Shown here: positions 1 through 11,041 of the stretch, in pieces
Position numbering within the stretch: the stretch's first letter is position 1
How the letters are laid out: every line of letters starts with the position of its first letter
Source: Aradus depressus
Taxonomy: Eukaryota; Arthropoda; Insecta; Hemiptera; Aradidae
Length of the DNA stretch: 64,000 nucleotides
NCBI GenBank assembly: GCA_963662175.1
Contig: OY759225.1
Span: 3,100,001-3,164,000, forward strand
Direction of reading: 5' to 3'
Program-made: the position numbers and the translations under genes
Notes under the pieces: generated by a model
Told to the model about the DNA's origin: nothing
The model's database searches: none
The model's input: the letters and a program-made list of their open reading frames with translations, nothing else

Positions 1-2035
1 GATCCAGCATTACTCCCAGGTACCTGATTGCCGGTTGGGTCTCGATAGTATAACCCTGGAAGGTCAGTGACATGTTGGTTCTGGCCTTCCTCCCGGTGAA
101 GAGTACTGCATCCGTCTTGTGGATGGCCAGGGAAAGGCCCACAGAGCTCATCCAATGGTGTATCCGCTCCATGGCAGCCTGGAATTTGCGTTCCAGGTTT
201 TCCAGATCATCAGCCACTATGACGATCCCTACATCGTCAGCATACGCCACCAAGGTAAGGTCTTCTGGCATTGGCAGGCTCAGCAAGCCATTGTACAGGA
301 TGTTCCACAGTGTGGGGCCAAGGACTGACCCTTGTGGAACTCCTGTAGTGACCTTGAATTCCCTGGTTCCGTCAGTGGTGTCCGCGAACAGCATCCTCTC
401 GCTTAGGTAGTTCCTGATGATCTTCATCAGATACCTGGGGATCTTGAAGTCCCGTAAGGGGCTCTCCCAGATCTTGTCCCACCGAGCCGAGTTGAACGCA
501 TTGCTGATGTCCAACGTGACCATAAGGCAGTGCTTCCGGTCCCTTAGCGTCCCGGTTATTGCTGCACACACCAGATTCTTCACCTCTTCCACTGCATCTG
601 TTGTTGACCTCCCTGGTCGAAACCCATACTGATTGTCGGTTAGGCCAGCCTCCACATGCTCGCGCAACCTCTCGTGGATGATGCCTTCCAGCACCTTCCC
701 CGCTGTATCAAGGAGGCAGAGGGGTCTGTATGCCGAAGGATCACCTGGGGGCTTTCCCGGCTTCGGGATCAGGACAAGACGTTGCCTTTTCCATCGACCA
801 GGGAAAACCCCCGCTCTCAAACACTTATCGTACACGTCAGCGAAGACCATTGGCCTGGCCTTCATTGCTGCTTTCAGGGCTCGGTTTGGGATTTTATCCA
901 GCCCGGGTGCCTTGTTGGCACCGACGTGTCGACAGGCTCTTTCAATTTCCTCTCTTGTGACAGGGGGGATGTCGTTTGGCCCGCCTTCATCCATCTCTAA
1001 TGTTGCCACGCCGCTGCAGGGGAAGAGGCATTCCACGATGTTCTGGACCTCCCCTGGCTCCATCTTTGGCTGGCTCTTGTGAAGCTTCTTGGTCACGATC
1101 TTGTAAGCCCTACCCCATGGGTCTGCGTTCAACTCGGCACACAGCTCCGTCCAGCAGGTTCTCTTGCTCTTCTGAATCTCCTTGCGCAGGTTTCGCCTGG
1201 CCTCGGCGAACTTTTGCCGGAGCACTTCCGCGCTACCCCCATTCCTTTTCCTTGCCCTTTGGTACTGGCGCCTGACGGAGTGGCATTCATTGCGTAGAGC
1301 TGCGATGGTGTCACTCCACCAATATGCCGGTGGGTCCCTGATGCAACCCTTGCTGACTCGCATGGTGACGTCGCACGCACGGGAGAGCCAGAGCATGACG
1401 GCCTCTACCTGCTCGGTGGCACTCCCTGCGCCGGCGCTGTTAGTCTCAGGCGGCCATAGCTCCAGTGCCTGATTGAAGGTGTCCATCTGGAAGTCCCTAA
1501 CGTTCCAGTGGGGTGAGCCTAACCCTCTGTCTCCTCTTCGAGTGAGTCTCTTGACAGGGTACACCTCGAACAGGATCGCCTGATGGTCGCTGGCGGTGTA
1601 CCCCTGACCCACTCTCCAGCCCCCACCTCCCTTGTACAGGGTAGGGGAGACGAAGGTAAGGTCCACGATGGACCCCGTACCTATCCCCGTGAACGTCGGG
1701 ACATTTCCCACATTCAGCAGCACCAAGTCCAATAAGGCGAAAGCCTCCAAGAGAGCCTTCCCTCTTGGGTTGGTGCCCCTGCTGCCCCACTCGACCGCCC
1801 AGGCATTGAAATCGCCTGCTATAACTAGGGGCTTGAGCGTGCGCGCCTCCCTCACCAGTTCCAAGAGTCCCGCCTCAAAGAGGTCTAGGGGCTCATTTGG
1901 TGAGAAGTAGCAGCTGAAGAAGTGTACTCCGGCTATCTCTCCGTGGACGTAGCCCTTGTCACGCCTGCAGGGTGTCGCCCCGAATGACATAGTCCCGCAA
2001 GCCCATAGCGCTGCCTTGCCGGTGGGATCCGATCT
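1..2035 (-). mobile_element. R1-clade non-LTR retrotransposon, endonuclease + reverse transcriptase (5'-truncated, runs off left edge)
   Basis: Read on the minus strand, one frame stays open from about 2035 to the window start wherever I checked it; codons checked at 1802, 578 and 233 share the same phase. In order it shows an AP-like endonuclease part with the core AGDFNAW (about 1798-1818) and SDHQAILFEV (about 1565-1595), a Lys/Arg-rich linker, then a reverse transcriptase with NKAPGLDKIP (about 895-925), YGFRPGRSTTDAV, TLDISNAFNSARW, GVPQGSVLGP and the catalytic YADD (233-244), and finally RYLGVMLD near position 10. This motif set is typical of the R1 clade. The N-terminal endonuclease part is missing at 2035, where the sequence turns abruptly AT-rich, as expected for a 5'-truncated insertion. 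The 3' end is outside the window. Confidence 0.9.
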
Positions 2036-3195
2036 TTAAAATTAAGTTTCTCCCAAATTCGCAAATTTTCGCAAAAATTGATTTCATTTTATGGTTATCT
2101 GATGAAAATACTTTAAGAAAGTGAAAGAGCGAGTGTCAAAAACTACATTAGAAAATGCGTAAATTACGCAGTAAAGCCACCTTCACTCCCTCCTTAAAAT
2201 CTGCATCTGTTTTTTTTGTATTTTGGCCAGGTTTTGTGGCCTCTTGCCCCAGTGTGCGACGTTTAGTATGAGGTTCAGAAGTCTCTCAGTAAGTCATCTA
2301 TTGATTTTCTACCTAATCGGAAAATGGGTTCAAAGGGGGGGGCGAAAACTCGCTCCATTAATTCGCGTTGGGAAGTAAATGATTTTTTCTCTTACACTTC
2401 AATATACGTAAATCAAAAACAAAATTATTGTCGAAAAGAAACAATATTAAATTAAAAATTTATAAAACCCCCGACACAAAAAAAACTATAAAAAGGAGGG
2501 AGGCTGAAGAGGTTGGGGGGGGGGGGGGGGGGGGGGGCGAAACGTCAAACCCGAGATTTCCACCAAACATGGCTAAGAACCATCTAACAAATACCAGCTT
2601 TTGAAATGAAAAAACCGCTTTGAAATCGGTTCAGCCGTCTTGGAACTACGATGCCACACACAGACAAAGGCGTCAAACCTATAACACCCCTCTTTTTGCG
2701 CCGGGGCTTAAAAATAACATTATCTGAAGTTACGACAGTATATATCTGAGGATGCGATATTAACCAATAGTCTTTAAGAATTAGATGATTAAAGAAAAAA
2801 ATAAAAGCAAATAATTTGTTCAACAATTATATTGTCTAATTCAATACACAAACATCTACACAGAGTACTGGTTCCGGTGTGTGCAGTTTTTAAAAAAATT
2901 TGTTGTTGTTGTGCTTGGTAGGCATGCTCATATTTATACAAATAGGCTACCTGAGCCCGGCAGAAGAGGGAACTTCTACTGTCTTTACGGAAAATTCTAA
3001 GTGAGAAAATATTTGAATTTAAGCATAAACTTAAAAAAATTATAGAAAGAAATTAAAATAAACTAATGAAATTATATTAATAACAAAGTTATATGTATAT
3101 ATATACATAATGTACTTTGTACTTTCCTGAACATATATATTATATACTATTTTAATTTCTTCCTATAATTTTTTTTATAAGTTTATCCTTAAATT

Positions 3196-3253
<58 letters not shown>

Positions 3254-3261
3254 AACGTAAG
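2036..3261. repeat. Gene-free intronic stretch with a dispersed repeat (D1), poly-G tract and (AT)n
   Basis: No exon is visible. About 2450-2710 is a dispersed family marked by ACCCCCGACACAAAAAAAA-type and GACAAAGGCGTCAAACCTAT-type motifs; a second partial copy is at 46315-46400. A G run of about 23 bases lies near 2514-2537. An (AT)n microsatellite lies at about 3201-3247. Confidence 0.6.
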
Positions 3262-3460
3262 TTATTGTGACTCATGCTTGGGCTTTAACTACAAGATCAT
3301 ATGGCCTACTACCAGAGCTCTTTTTCCTCGGTCTGGTGGATATGAGCCCGACAGACCTAAATGTTGTCTACTCAGGTTTTGTTACCGAGGATAGGGTACC
3401 TGACATAGTAAAGGCTCGGGACCATCGCTTAACGTCCCATGCAAAGGACAGCGTGCAAAA
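3262..3460 (-). mobile_element. SINE-A copy, head-truncated
   Basis: On the minus strand this matches the body of the window's commonest SINE: the GGACGTTAAGCGATGGTCCC block, the AGAGCGCTCTGGTAGTAGG block and the CCGGGCATGAGTCA tail are recognisable but diverged. The tRNA-like head is missing at the right end. Confidence 0.75.
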
Positions 3461-3664
3461 ATACAATATTGAAACAAAACAAAAATGTATTAACTAAAAA
3501 CTATATAAAATTAAAGCTTTAAATTTTTCATGAGGTTTCTATGAATTTTTAATTATCCATAAAAATAAAATTAATATTAATTATCCGTAAAAATTAATAA
3601 TCATCGTAAGCTGCACATATGAGCGGTTTAAGCTGCGCCTACATTACATGAGCCTTAAAAGTGG

Positions 3665-4530
3665 ACTTACACGATCGGTTTTTTCATCGGTCCAAACCAT
3701 CGGGTGGATGTACGAAAAATAGTGGGGGAAAAAAGTCGGTTTTGCACGAACCGACAATGCCCCTACACGATCGTGTCTAGACTAGTAGCTATGGAGCCGT
3801 CGGTTGCGTTAGCGACAGTTTTGGTAATAGAAAATAGCAAAAGGAAAAGATGCAAGTGGGCAAAGGAGTGGCTACTAAAAAGGGCAAAACGTTCCCACAC
3901 CAAAGCACTTTGTATGCATTATTACGTTTTATACGATCAGAATAATCGCTGGACTTTACCTTCCAAAGACACGGATGGCTTCGGTAAAGTTCAATGAATT
4001 CTAAAGAAACGAATTTCCAGAGCTACTCATGTTAAATTTTTTAAAATACTTTCCTTCCGAGATGAGAACCGGACTGGTTCTCTGCTGGTTTGAAAGCTGG
4101 AAAGAGAAGGGCTTCTTGATGTTCGTAGAAAAGTCCAGTTCTTAAGAAGCGATAAGCGTTCTGAAAACGTCGTTTTCAGTAAATCGTGTTTAGGGGTTTT
4201 TGGTTCTGAAAACCTTTATAGCGAAGGATGTAGCAAAAAATAAATACTTATTAATATTGTACGCAGCTGTCCAAACTCGATAGGCTATTTTCCATGCGTA
4301 AATATTACCAAACATTCTTAAAATCAACATTCTTGGTGCTTGGTTTGGTCTTTTAAATAGAAATTTAAAGGAAAAATGTGACGCAGGAAAACAAAAAAAA
4401 GGTCGGGTTGTAACGATGCGCACTCAGATGGTCTGTTATCATTCCAACACGTTTTTTTTTTTCTGTGGGCAGATTTTTTGGAACGCCGTCCAAACCGACG
4501 GTTTTCACCCTCACACGATCGTGTCTTCTA
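3665..4530 (+). mobile_element. Probable PIF/Harbinger-like deletion derivative
   Basis: The ends look like diverged inverted repeats: ACACGATCGG...TCGGTCCAAACC near 3670 and GTCCAAACCGACGG...CACACGATCGTG near 4485-4525. A + strand reading frame from 3792 contains KRKRCKWAKEWLLKRAKRSH, resembling the start of PIF/Harbinger (HARBI1/ALP1-like) nucleases, then breaks down with stops. It looks like a decayed non-autonomous remnant. No target duplication was resolved. Confidence 0.4.
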
Positions 4531-4569
4531 TCCGTTTTGAACGACATGTCAAGGAGATTATTAAAAGCG

Positions 4570-4740
4570 AATGTGGTGCAGGTAGCGAGCTTGTTTTCTG
4601 TACAAAGAATCGTGAGTTCGATCCCCGTTAGGGCCCTACGTTTTTTTTTCTCTCTCTGAGATTTAAAAACGTTGAGCACGTTATTCTTGGGAGAGGACGT
4701 TAAATGGTTGTACTCCTGATCCTTACCCTAATTAGCCCCA
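4570..4740 (+). mobile_element. SINE-A copy, strongly diverged
   Basis: A B-box-like GAGTTCGATCCCC (about 4614-4626) is followed, after a T-rich gap, by GAGCACG...GAGAGGACGTTAAATGGTTG. This is the order of the SINE-A head and body. Confidence 0.5.
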
Positions 4741-5820
4741 ACATATACATGGTAGTAGACAATATGATTATTTAGATGAAGCCATACGAATGAATGAGTC
4801 ATACGAAAACAAACAAAAAAGAGCACTTATATCCAACTTTTAAACAGTAATATGAATGTAAAATTATCAATGCAAATTAAGGCCAAATTAGAAATCATTT
4901 TAAGGATAATAATATGATTATATGGGCCTCAAGATTTCAATAGATAAAGAGAATGGTACACATTTTATAGAAGTCAAAAAAGGTTTAAAAAAATCTGAAC
5001 AAAATATCTGGAGCTACACTGATTGTAAGAAATATCACTTCAAATACGAGTATAGTCCAGTAAATGAAGCAGTTTCTTTCAAAATATGCATTGTGGGGAA
5101 AATAAGGTTTCAAACAAAAAATGTTTATGTGGCATTGATTTATAAGCTCACATTTTTTGGATTGTTTAAAAAACGTACTTTTACCACTCTGCCCCCTAAA
5201 AAAATAATTTTTTCTGGGGGTTTTTCAGGAAAAACTCGGAAAATAGTGGTTTTCAGAAAAAGTTATACTAAACAAAAATGTTCATTTTTGCATAACAAAC
5301 AACTTCCATGTGTTTAATTTTGAATTTCTGCATTATTAAACTTTTTTTTTTCGACGGGCTGTAACTCCAAGGGGATGCATTTTTTTTTGAGAAAATTACA
5401 AGAGTAAAAGGGGTAGATTTTTGTGGCCAAAAACCCACAAATGCCATTTCTTTTTCAATTTGGCCTTTTTTCATGATATATTGGACATTGGCCAGTTTTT
5501 GGCCAATAACTGGGCCCCAGAAAAAAACCGCGGGCTGCCACGTCCCACAACTTGTTTTGACCCATTACCATATTTTAGCAAAATCCATTCAAAAAGCAAA
5601 AAGTGAAGAATTTGGACTTTTTTTCTGCTTTATTTACTGGACTATAATGACCAAGTATCGGTATTTTTATTAAATTTCTAGAGACGCATCCAAGGTTGGT
5701 TTAGAATATGTAGGGACTATAGTTCAGTGATCGGACAGTGTAGGTGCAACTAACCTAACTACGATAGAGTCGACAATATCTTCTTAATGTTGAGGTTCTG
5801 TCGAGTAAATGAAAAACTAA
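4741..5820. other. Gene-free intronic sequence
   Basis: Several short open frames (for example 4922-5317) lack recognisable motifs and have AT-rich, low-complexity composition. I see no splice-bounded exon, RNA gene or clear element here. Confidence 0.5.
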
Positions 5821-5905
5821 GTATTTGTCCAACATTTCGGAAACTATTTATTTCCCTCTTCAGGGCCTTATAATGACTGAAGTGGATGTATATGGTGACA
5901 CAACT
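5790..5905 (-). mobile_element. Half of a hairpin element with a hammerhead-like core
   Basis: On the minus strand, GGCC (about 5864-5867) is followed by CTGAAGA (5857-5863), a GGGAAA..TTTCC hairpin, GAAA (5835-5838) and TGTTGG. The same family recurs at 24700-24790 on the + strand. No partner inverted repeat is present. Confidence 0.45.
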
Positions 5906-5920
5906 ACCAGACACTACAGA

Positions 5921-6125
5921 GGGAGCCGGTGGCTCAGAGGTTGCGTGAGAAACATTTTGAGCACGCCGTGCTTCGGATAGGACGTTAAGCTATGATTCCG
6001 TTAAAGACCCCTCCCGACTTTAGATGAATAAAAATTTAGGGTAGGCATAATTTAGGTCTCCCATTGTAGAGTCAGGCTCATGTCCGCCAGAATGCCGAAA
6101 GAGCGCAGTTATAATAACTATTAAA
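5921..6125 (+). mobile_element. SINE-A copy, diverged
   Basis: The head GAGCCGGTGGCTCAGAGGTT keeps an A-box-like sequence. Most of the B-box region is deleted. The body blocks GACGTTAAGC, TTAAAGACCCCTCCC, AAAAATTTAGGGTAGGC and GTTATAATAACTA are all present. Confidence 0.75.
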
Positions 6126-7440
6126 ACTCTGTTAACGTAGAATCATGGTGGCCTGTTAAATACTAGCTGGGGCCGGCCGTTTCTCAGCATATAAATCCAT
6201 ATTTAGTTGGAAATAAGGAATAAATAAAATAATAATTTTAATTGTGTTTTTATCACTTAAAACACATGAAATAAAACAAAATGAAACCTCCTTCAGCTGA
6301 ATTCGCAAAAAAATAATAAATGCATATAAGTTCTTGAAACTAAATATAAAATTTCATGTGTGGATACGTTCATTACATCGGCAGTTATTGATTGGGTTTT
6401 TTGAGTTAGGATCTCTGATTTGCCGCTACCGTCCGGCTGATTCCACTGAAATCTCATAAGTGTCATCATTATGGTGTTTTGATTTTGTTATTAGAGGTTC
6501 TGTGTTAAGCCTGCCACAAATCTCTCTCCCCCCCCCCCCCCACCCCCCCCCCTTCGATTTGTTCGATGGGACTGAAAATCAATACGAGTGGTTTTTATTG
6601 GTTTTTGAATACAAATATAAAATTTCGTGTCGATACATGATTTAATTATTCATTAATTTTCAATTAAGCTTCATTCAATAAGGCTTCAGTGTTGTTTAAA
6701 GTAATGCCTACACAATTTGATTAGCACTTTTTGAATAAAAAATCACCAATTGGATGCATCTTGAAAAAATATAATTTCTTGTTCCCTACATGAGTTGTAA
6801 AAACTGTCTGTCAGGCTTATAACGGCTCTCTTCTTAGGGGTTCTAAAAGTAACATATTTGGTTAACACAGTATATTATCACTAAGCAGAGGGTCACTATA
6901 GATAGTTTAAAAAAGTTAATTCACAAACAAATATAAGAAAACTGGATAAAATAAACTTTGAAAGCAAGTGTTTACATACATGTTAATTTATAAGTGAAGT
7001 GATCAACACAATTCAAGGTCCAGTGATAACTTGATCTGAAACAATCTATCAGATGAACAACAACATTAAAATAACATAAAACCATAAAGAAAACTCTTAA
7101 ACACAAAATGACGAGCAATAGGACATCTGAAGTAAATTAAACTGATTTGAATCAAAACTCAAGAGAAAATCGATTTTGGAAGGAATAATGGTAAGTTCGA
7201 TTTTAGATCAACAATGAATACATGTTATTACCAAAATTAATTATTCAGTTCCTAAATATGAATTTTTAAAATTTGTTTTTATTTATTTCTTTTTTTTCGA
7301 ACGAATGAAGACAGATTGAATTGATAAATAGGTCTAAAAATAATGATTGCTTCATTATGATAAAGGGGAGCAAATATACACGAACTATGATTTAGTCACC
7401 GTGATCAACAAAAGTGATTGGATCAAGAGTAATCAGTCCA
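6126..7440. repeat. Intronic stretch with dispersed repeat D2 pieces and a poly-C tract
   Basis: About 6345-6410 and 6590-6650 contain the D2 motif TTCATTACATCGGCAGTTAT and its TTCGTGTCGATACATGA partner, on the opposite strand to the copies at 30.5 and 48.3 kb. A long C run lies near 6527-6552. No gene was found. Confidence 0.5.
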
Positions 7441-7695
7441 AGGCCGGATCCAGGATGTTCATCAGGGGGGGGGGGGGGGGGATTTCGTTGACAGGTTGAG
7501 TCTATAAACTAATGACGTCATTAAAGTCAATGTGCAAGACCGCAAGAGGTCCTTTGTGCATCACTAAGACTTCTTTCCCAATTTAACGTGCATATTTCCT
7601 TATCCTTAACGAAATTCACTTGTGAGCCTCTGCGCTAGGGAGGGGGGGAGGGGGTAATTCTGCTTTTACCCCCCTTATATCCGCCACTTTAACAT
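7441..7695. mobile_element. Possible hAT-like MITE with poly-G
   Basis: The left end, GGCCGGATCCAGG then a G run (7465-7481), and the right end, CCCCCCTTATATCCGCCACT, form a weak inverted pair (GGCGGAT type). Its layout is like the better-bounded element at 21761-22412. Confidence 0.3.
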
Positions 7696-7739
7696 TCAAC
7701 TTCCCGCCTAACTATCTATAACCCACGATAGCAGAGGGG

Positions 7740-7965
7740 GACATTAGGGGAAAAAAATAGGTGAATAACCGGCAATGTACTTCCCCACAACGAATTAATC
7801 TATTAACTTTTCGCTCCTCCTCCAAGACCAGTCGACTATTTACGCTAATATTCAACAGTTGACTTCCATAAGGCTCCTAAATCCTCAAACTAACTTTTGT
7901 ATCGATAAATCGACAGTTATTAATGTTTTTCAACTGACCCCCCCCCCCCCCCCCCTCCCCCCCGA
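7740..7965. repeat. Dispersed repeat D2, minus-oriented copy with poly-C
   Basis: This closely parallels 24880-25075: CCCCACAACGAA, TTAACTTTTCGCTCCT, ACCAGTCGAC and AGGCTCCTAAATCCTCA occur in the same order. It ends in a C-rich tract (about 7939-7972). Confidence 0.65.
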
Positions 7966-8084
7966 TCCCCCTTCCCTTCTGCCAAATTTTTGACCGATTA
8001 CATAACAAGATTACATATTCTCAATCAATTCATGAATTAGGTCCCTCTTTGTTTACAATAACACTCTGTAAAAATAATGTTATA

Positions 8085-8424
8085 GGGCGCCGGTAGCTCA
8101 GCGGTATGCGTGCTTACCTTCTGAGCTCAAGATCGTGGGTTCGAAACCCTACCGAGGCCCTTAGTTTATTTTATCTTGAAGGTAAAATAAATTTAAGCAC
8201 GTCGTCTTTCGGTTGGGACGTTAAACGATGATCCCGAGCCTGTACGATGTCAGGTACTCGTTAAAGACCCCTCCTACCCTAGGTGAATAAAAATTTAGGG
8301 TAGGCAAAATTTAGGACTCTCACAGTAGAGTCGGGCTCATGTCCAGCAGAGTGACGAAAGAGCGCTCTGATAGTAGGCGATATGACCTCGTAGTTAAAGC
8401 CCGGGCATGAGTCATAATAACTAA
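8085..8424 (+). mobile_element. SINE-A, full-length tRNA-derived copy
   Basis: The head reads GGGCGCCGGTAGCTCAGCGG (A-box-like), then a B box in GTGGGTTCGAAACCC (about 8136-8150), so it derives from a tRNA promoter. The body carries TTCGGTTGGGACGTTAAACG, TCAGGTACTCGTTAAAGACC, AATTTAGGGTAGGCAAAATT, AGAGCGCTCTGATAGTAGGC and ends GCCCGGGCATGAGTCATAAT. It is one of the best full-length references in the window, about 340 bp. Transcription would use pol III and mobility would depend on a LINE partner. Confidence 0.9.
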
Positions 8425-8443
8425 CCAACTATAAATAAGTAAT

Positions 8444-8684
8444 AAGATGTATGAGTCCAACATTTATTAAACCACGACTCGTTTCGTCAGTAAACTGACA
8501 TCTTCAGGAGGAATCTTGCGGTCAACGGAACATACTAGTATCAGTGTCCAGCTGGTCCCTGTTACTCGTATGTCTTCTTTGACCTCTTCTCTAGCCAGAT
8601 TCCACCTGAAGATGTCAGTTTACTGACGAAACTAGTCGTGGTTTAATAAATGTTGGACTGATACATCTTATTAGTTATTTAACA
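8444..8684. mobile_element. Foldback element with hammerhead-like cores in both arms
   Basis: The arms are inverted copies: TAAGATGTATGAGTCCAACA at 8448 mirrors the sequence ending near 8682, and AATAAATGTTGGAC is at 8645-8658. The spacer is about 8512-8595. The right arm has CCAC (8602-8605), CTGAAGA (8606-8612), T, GTCAG/CTGAC hairpin, GAAA (8628-8631), CTAGTC and GTGG (8638-8641), fitting a hammerhead fold. The left arm is its diverged mirror at 8472-8511. Confidence 0.75.
8602..8641 (+). ncRNA. Candidate minimal type-I hammerhead ribozyme
   Basis: Stem I is CCAC (8602-8605) pairing GTGG (8638-8641). The conserved core CUGANGA is at 8606-8612 with N7 = A. An unpaired U (8613) precedes stem II, GUCAG/CUGAC with loop UUUA. 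GAAA is at 8628-8631. Stem III is only A-U and C-G around a UA loop, and the cleavage position would be after C8637 (GUC). Minimal stem III is known in Penelope-like element and retrozyme hammerheads. The extra U after the core is a deviation, and activity is untested. Confidence 0.5.
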
Positions 8685-8817
8685 AGTTAGTCCACTAAAT
8701 CTGCCTACCACCAGGAAATATAACCAACTACATATATTATTATGACAAATTCTATAAAATACATTTGGTTAACTTTAATTCCGTATGTATGATTTCATCA
8801 ATATATATTTTTTATAG

Positions 8818-9022
8818 GCTCAACCAATCTCTACTGAGCTCACAGCTAAACTTTTGGGCAATCGAGTGGCTGTATCACCGATAGTCACTGTGGAACCTCG
8901 TCGAAGGAAGTTTCACAAGCCCATCTCTTTGACGATCCCAGTCCCTCAGGCGGCCAACAAGGGAATGATCAACCAGTACAGCGGAGAGGCGCCCACTCTT
9001 CGGCTTCTCTGCAGCATCACAG
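8818..9022 (+). CDS. Ank2: Giant ankyrin, exon 1 of window (ZU5-C domain)
   Basis: The acceptor is TTTTTTATAG|GCT and the donor ACAG|GTAACC. The frame begins in phase 0 and ends in phase 1. The peptide begins [20 protein letters not shown] and continues with the highly conserved [18 protein letters not shown] and LRLLCSITG, diagnostic of ankyrin ZU5 domains, which in other ankyrins lie next to the beta-spectrin-binding ZU5-N. The ankyrin repeats and ZU5-N must lie upstream of the window. Ankyrins link membrane proteins to the spectrin cytoskeleton. The symbol is by analogy with fly Ank2, the ankyrin with giant tails; orthology is inferred. Confidence 0.95.
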
Positions 9023-10626
9023 GTAACCGACATGAGCACCTTCAGTAACTCACTTTGTAGCAATCAGTTGGACAGACACAGAATCAGAAGGAACAACTGG
9101 AAATTGTCTTGTAGGGGAGAGACGGCAAAATCTCATTTTTTTCCTGAAAAAAATTAAATAACTTGTATACAAAACATTTGTCTCGGTGTCGAGAGCAGTC
9201 CTTTTCCCTGGAGATGATGTCTGCAAAAACATTTCAGCTGTTAAAAAAAATTTTTCAAGTTTTTAATGCTAAAAATAATTCGTACAGACCAATCAGAAAA
9301 CATAATTTCGCATTTTACAATGAATTATTGTAATCAATTTTCAACAAAAAAATTACAAATATATCATCGTATTATGGTATTAACACTTATAGAGTTAATC
9401 ACATCATCATAACATCCACTTAATCCTGAAAGGGGTTTGTTCTTGAAAATGGCAGTTTAACTTAACAAATGTGCCTGGTACACTGCTCCTTGTAGCCAAT
9501 TAGCTGTCTTAAAGAGCCTTTAAATATCTATAAAAACCATTGTTAACAACCAGGTAGCCTAAAGGGACTTGAGTATCCTAAAGTGCCTTTCAGCATGAGT
9601 CACAATAAGTGACTTATTTATTTATGTTTTTTATTCATTTTAAATTCTTTATTTTGAATATTTTCAATCGGTATAAACCTAAGTGAATTTGATGAATGAC
9701 ATTAAACATTAAAATATACATTAAAAAAAAGTTAAAAAATATATATATCGAAAGCAAATAATTATGTACAAAATAATAGATTTAAAAAAAATTATATAGG
9801 TATAATAAAATAATAATGGTCTCTATGCAAATATTATAATAAATACAAAACAAAGAGAAAATATTAAATTTAAATAACAATAAACATAAACATAATAATA
9901 AAGCTAAAATAAAATCAACATGAAAGCCCTTCAACTGGAGACCTCTGGAAACACCCCCGGTTCTCTGTCATCCCCATCCGTCCAACCTAATGGGGGTGAC
10001 CCCCCTGCCTTCTCGCCCTGCCAATCACTGTCCAGCAGTCTTATTTATAATAATATATATTTTTCACAGCTTTATTCTTCCCTAAATTTATTTTTTGGTC
10101 TTTACATTCTAGCAAATAGATGTTTTTGGAAGAACTCCTACGGTCAATATCTATAATTTAATTGTTAATTCTTATTGTAAACAAATTTTTCTTTAGATTG
10201 ATCATAATATTCCTCATGCTGAATATATTTTAAGAATCGAACTCTGTTTTACAACAAAACTTTTACTGGTAAGCTTTAAAAACCAAAAAATATATTGGGA
10301 AAAAAGAAAGCTGTAGAAAATATATATTATTTCAATTTCAAAATCTTTTTATAGAACCCATTTTTTTTAATTTGCTAATTACACAACCACGGCCAGGGAA
10401 CAAATCACTTCTAAGACCACAAAATCATTGAAAATTTCAACCTATTTCTAAAATTGTAACTCTAAATTACTAATCAGGCAGAAAACGTTATTAACATGCT
10501 TAAAGTTACTAAGCTTAACTCTCTAGGGGACTTAAAAGTTGTATAACAGATAAGTACAAGTGAAAAATCATGTCATAAAACTTGTTTATTTATGATATTG
10601 TCTAATTTCACCAACTATATTTACAT

Positions 10627-10661
10627 GGGAGTACTTTCGGTATTTCTACCATCCTCAGCCA
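10627..10661 (-). ncRNA. Candidate hammerhead-like motif
   Basis: On the minus strand: GG, CTGAGGA (10652-10658), T, stem II GGTA/TACC closing a GAAA loop, core GAAA (10635-10638), palindrome AGTACT, then CCC. Stem I is only GG/CC, so it is weaker than the 8602 example. The clean stem II with a GNRA loop is notable. Confidence 0.4.
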
Positions 10662-10828
10662 AAAGCATAAGAGATAAGACTAATTTAATATTACAGAATG
10701 TCAGCCTCTCGACAATTTAGCTTAGTTAGGAATGTCTGACGTCATGGGGAACACCAGGGGGGAGGGTAAGGGGTTCCTCGAGAGGCTGACATTCTGTAAT
10801 GTTAACTTAGTCTTATCTCTTATGCTTA

Positions 10829-11041
10829 GGGAGCCATGGTGGCCGTGCGGGCTAGAGCGTAGGGCTTTGGTCGCATGGTCTCACCATGGTTTGCGGGTTC
10901 GAATCCCGTCCGGGAGTGAGTTTTATTTCGTAGATAGAACTCCCTCCCGGGGCCATGGATGTTGTAAATATAACTAAATAACTCATTGACATGGCTAATA
11001 TGCACCGTACATAAGGCCAAAAAAAAAAAAAAAAAAAAAAA
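10829..11041 (+). mobile_element. SINE-B, tRNA-derived copy
   Basis: Head GGGAGCCATGGTGGCCGTGC, A-box-like segment GGGCTAGAGCGTAGGG, and B box in GCGGGTTCGAATCCCGTCC (about 10893-10911). The body reads GAGTGAGTTTTATTTCGTAG, CCATGGATGTTGTAAATATA and TGGCTAATATGCACCGTACA, ending in a 25-base poly-A. This family differs from SINE-A; other copies are at 42592-42786 and 51714-51885. Confidence 0.85.

Noticed and set aside
4922..5317. 131-codon frame starting MGLKISIDKENGTHFIEVKK
   Set aside because: Lys/Phe-rich AT-driven composition, no domain or splice context.
9920..10156. Frame starting MKALQLETSGNTPGSLSSPS as a possible small exon
   Set aside because: No splice-site pair fits the flanking ankyrin phases, and exons 1 and 2 already join seamlessly in a conserved region.
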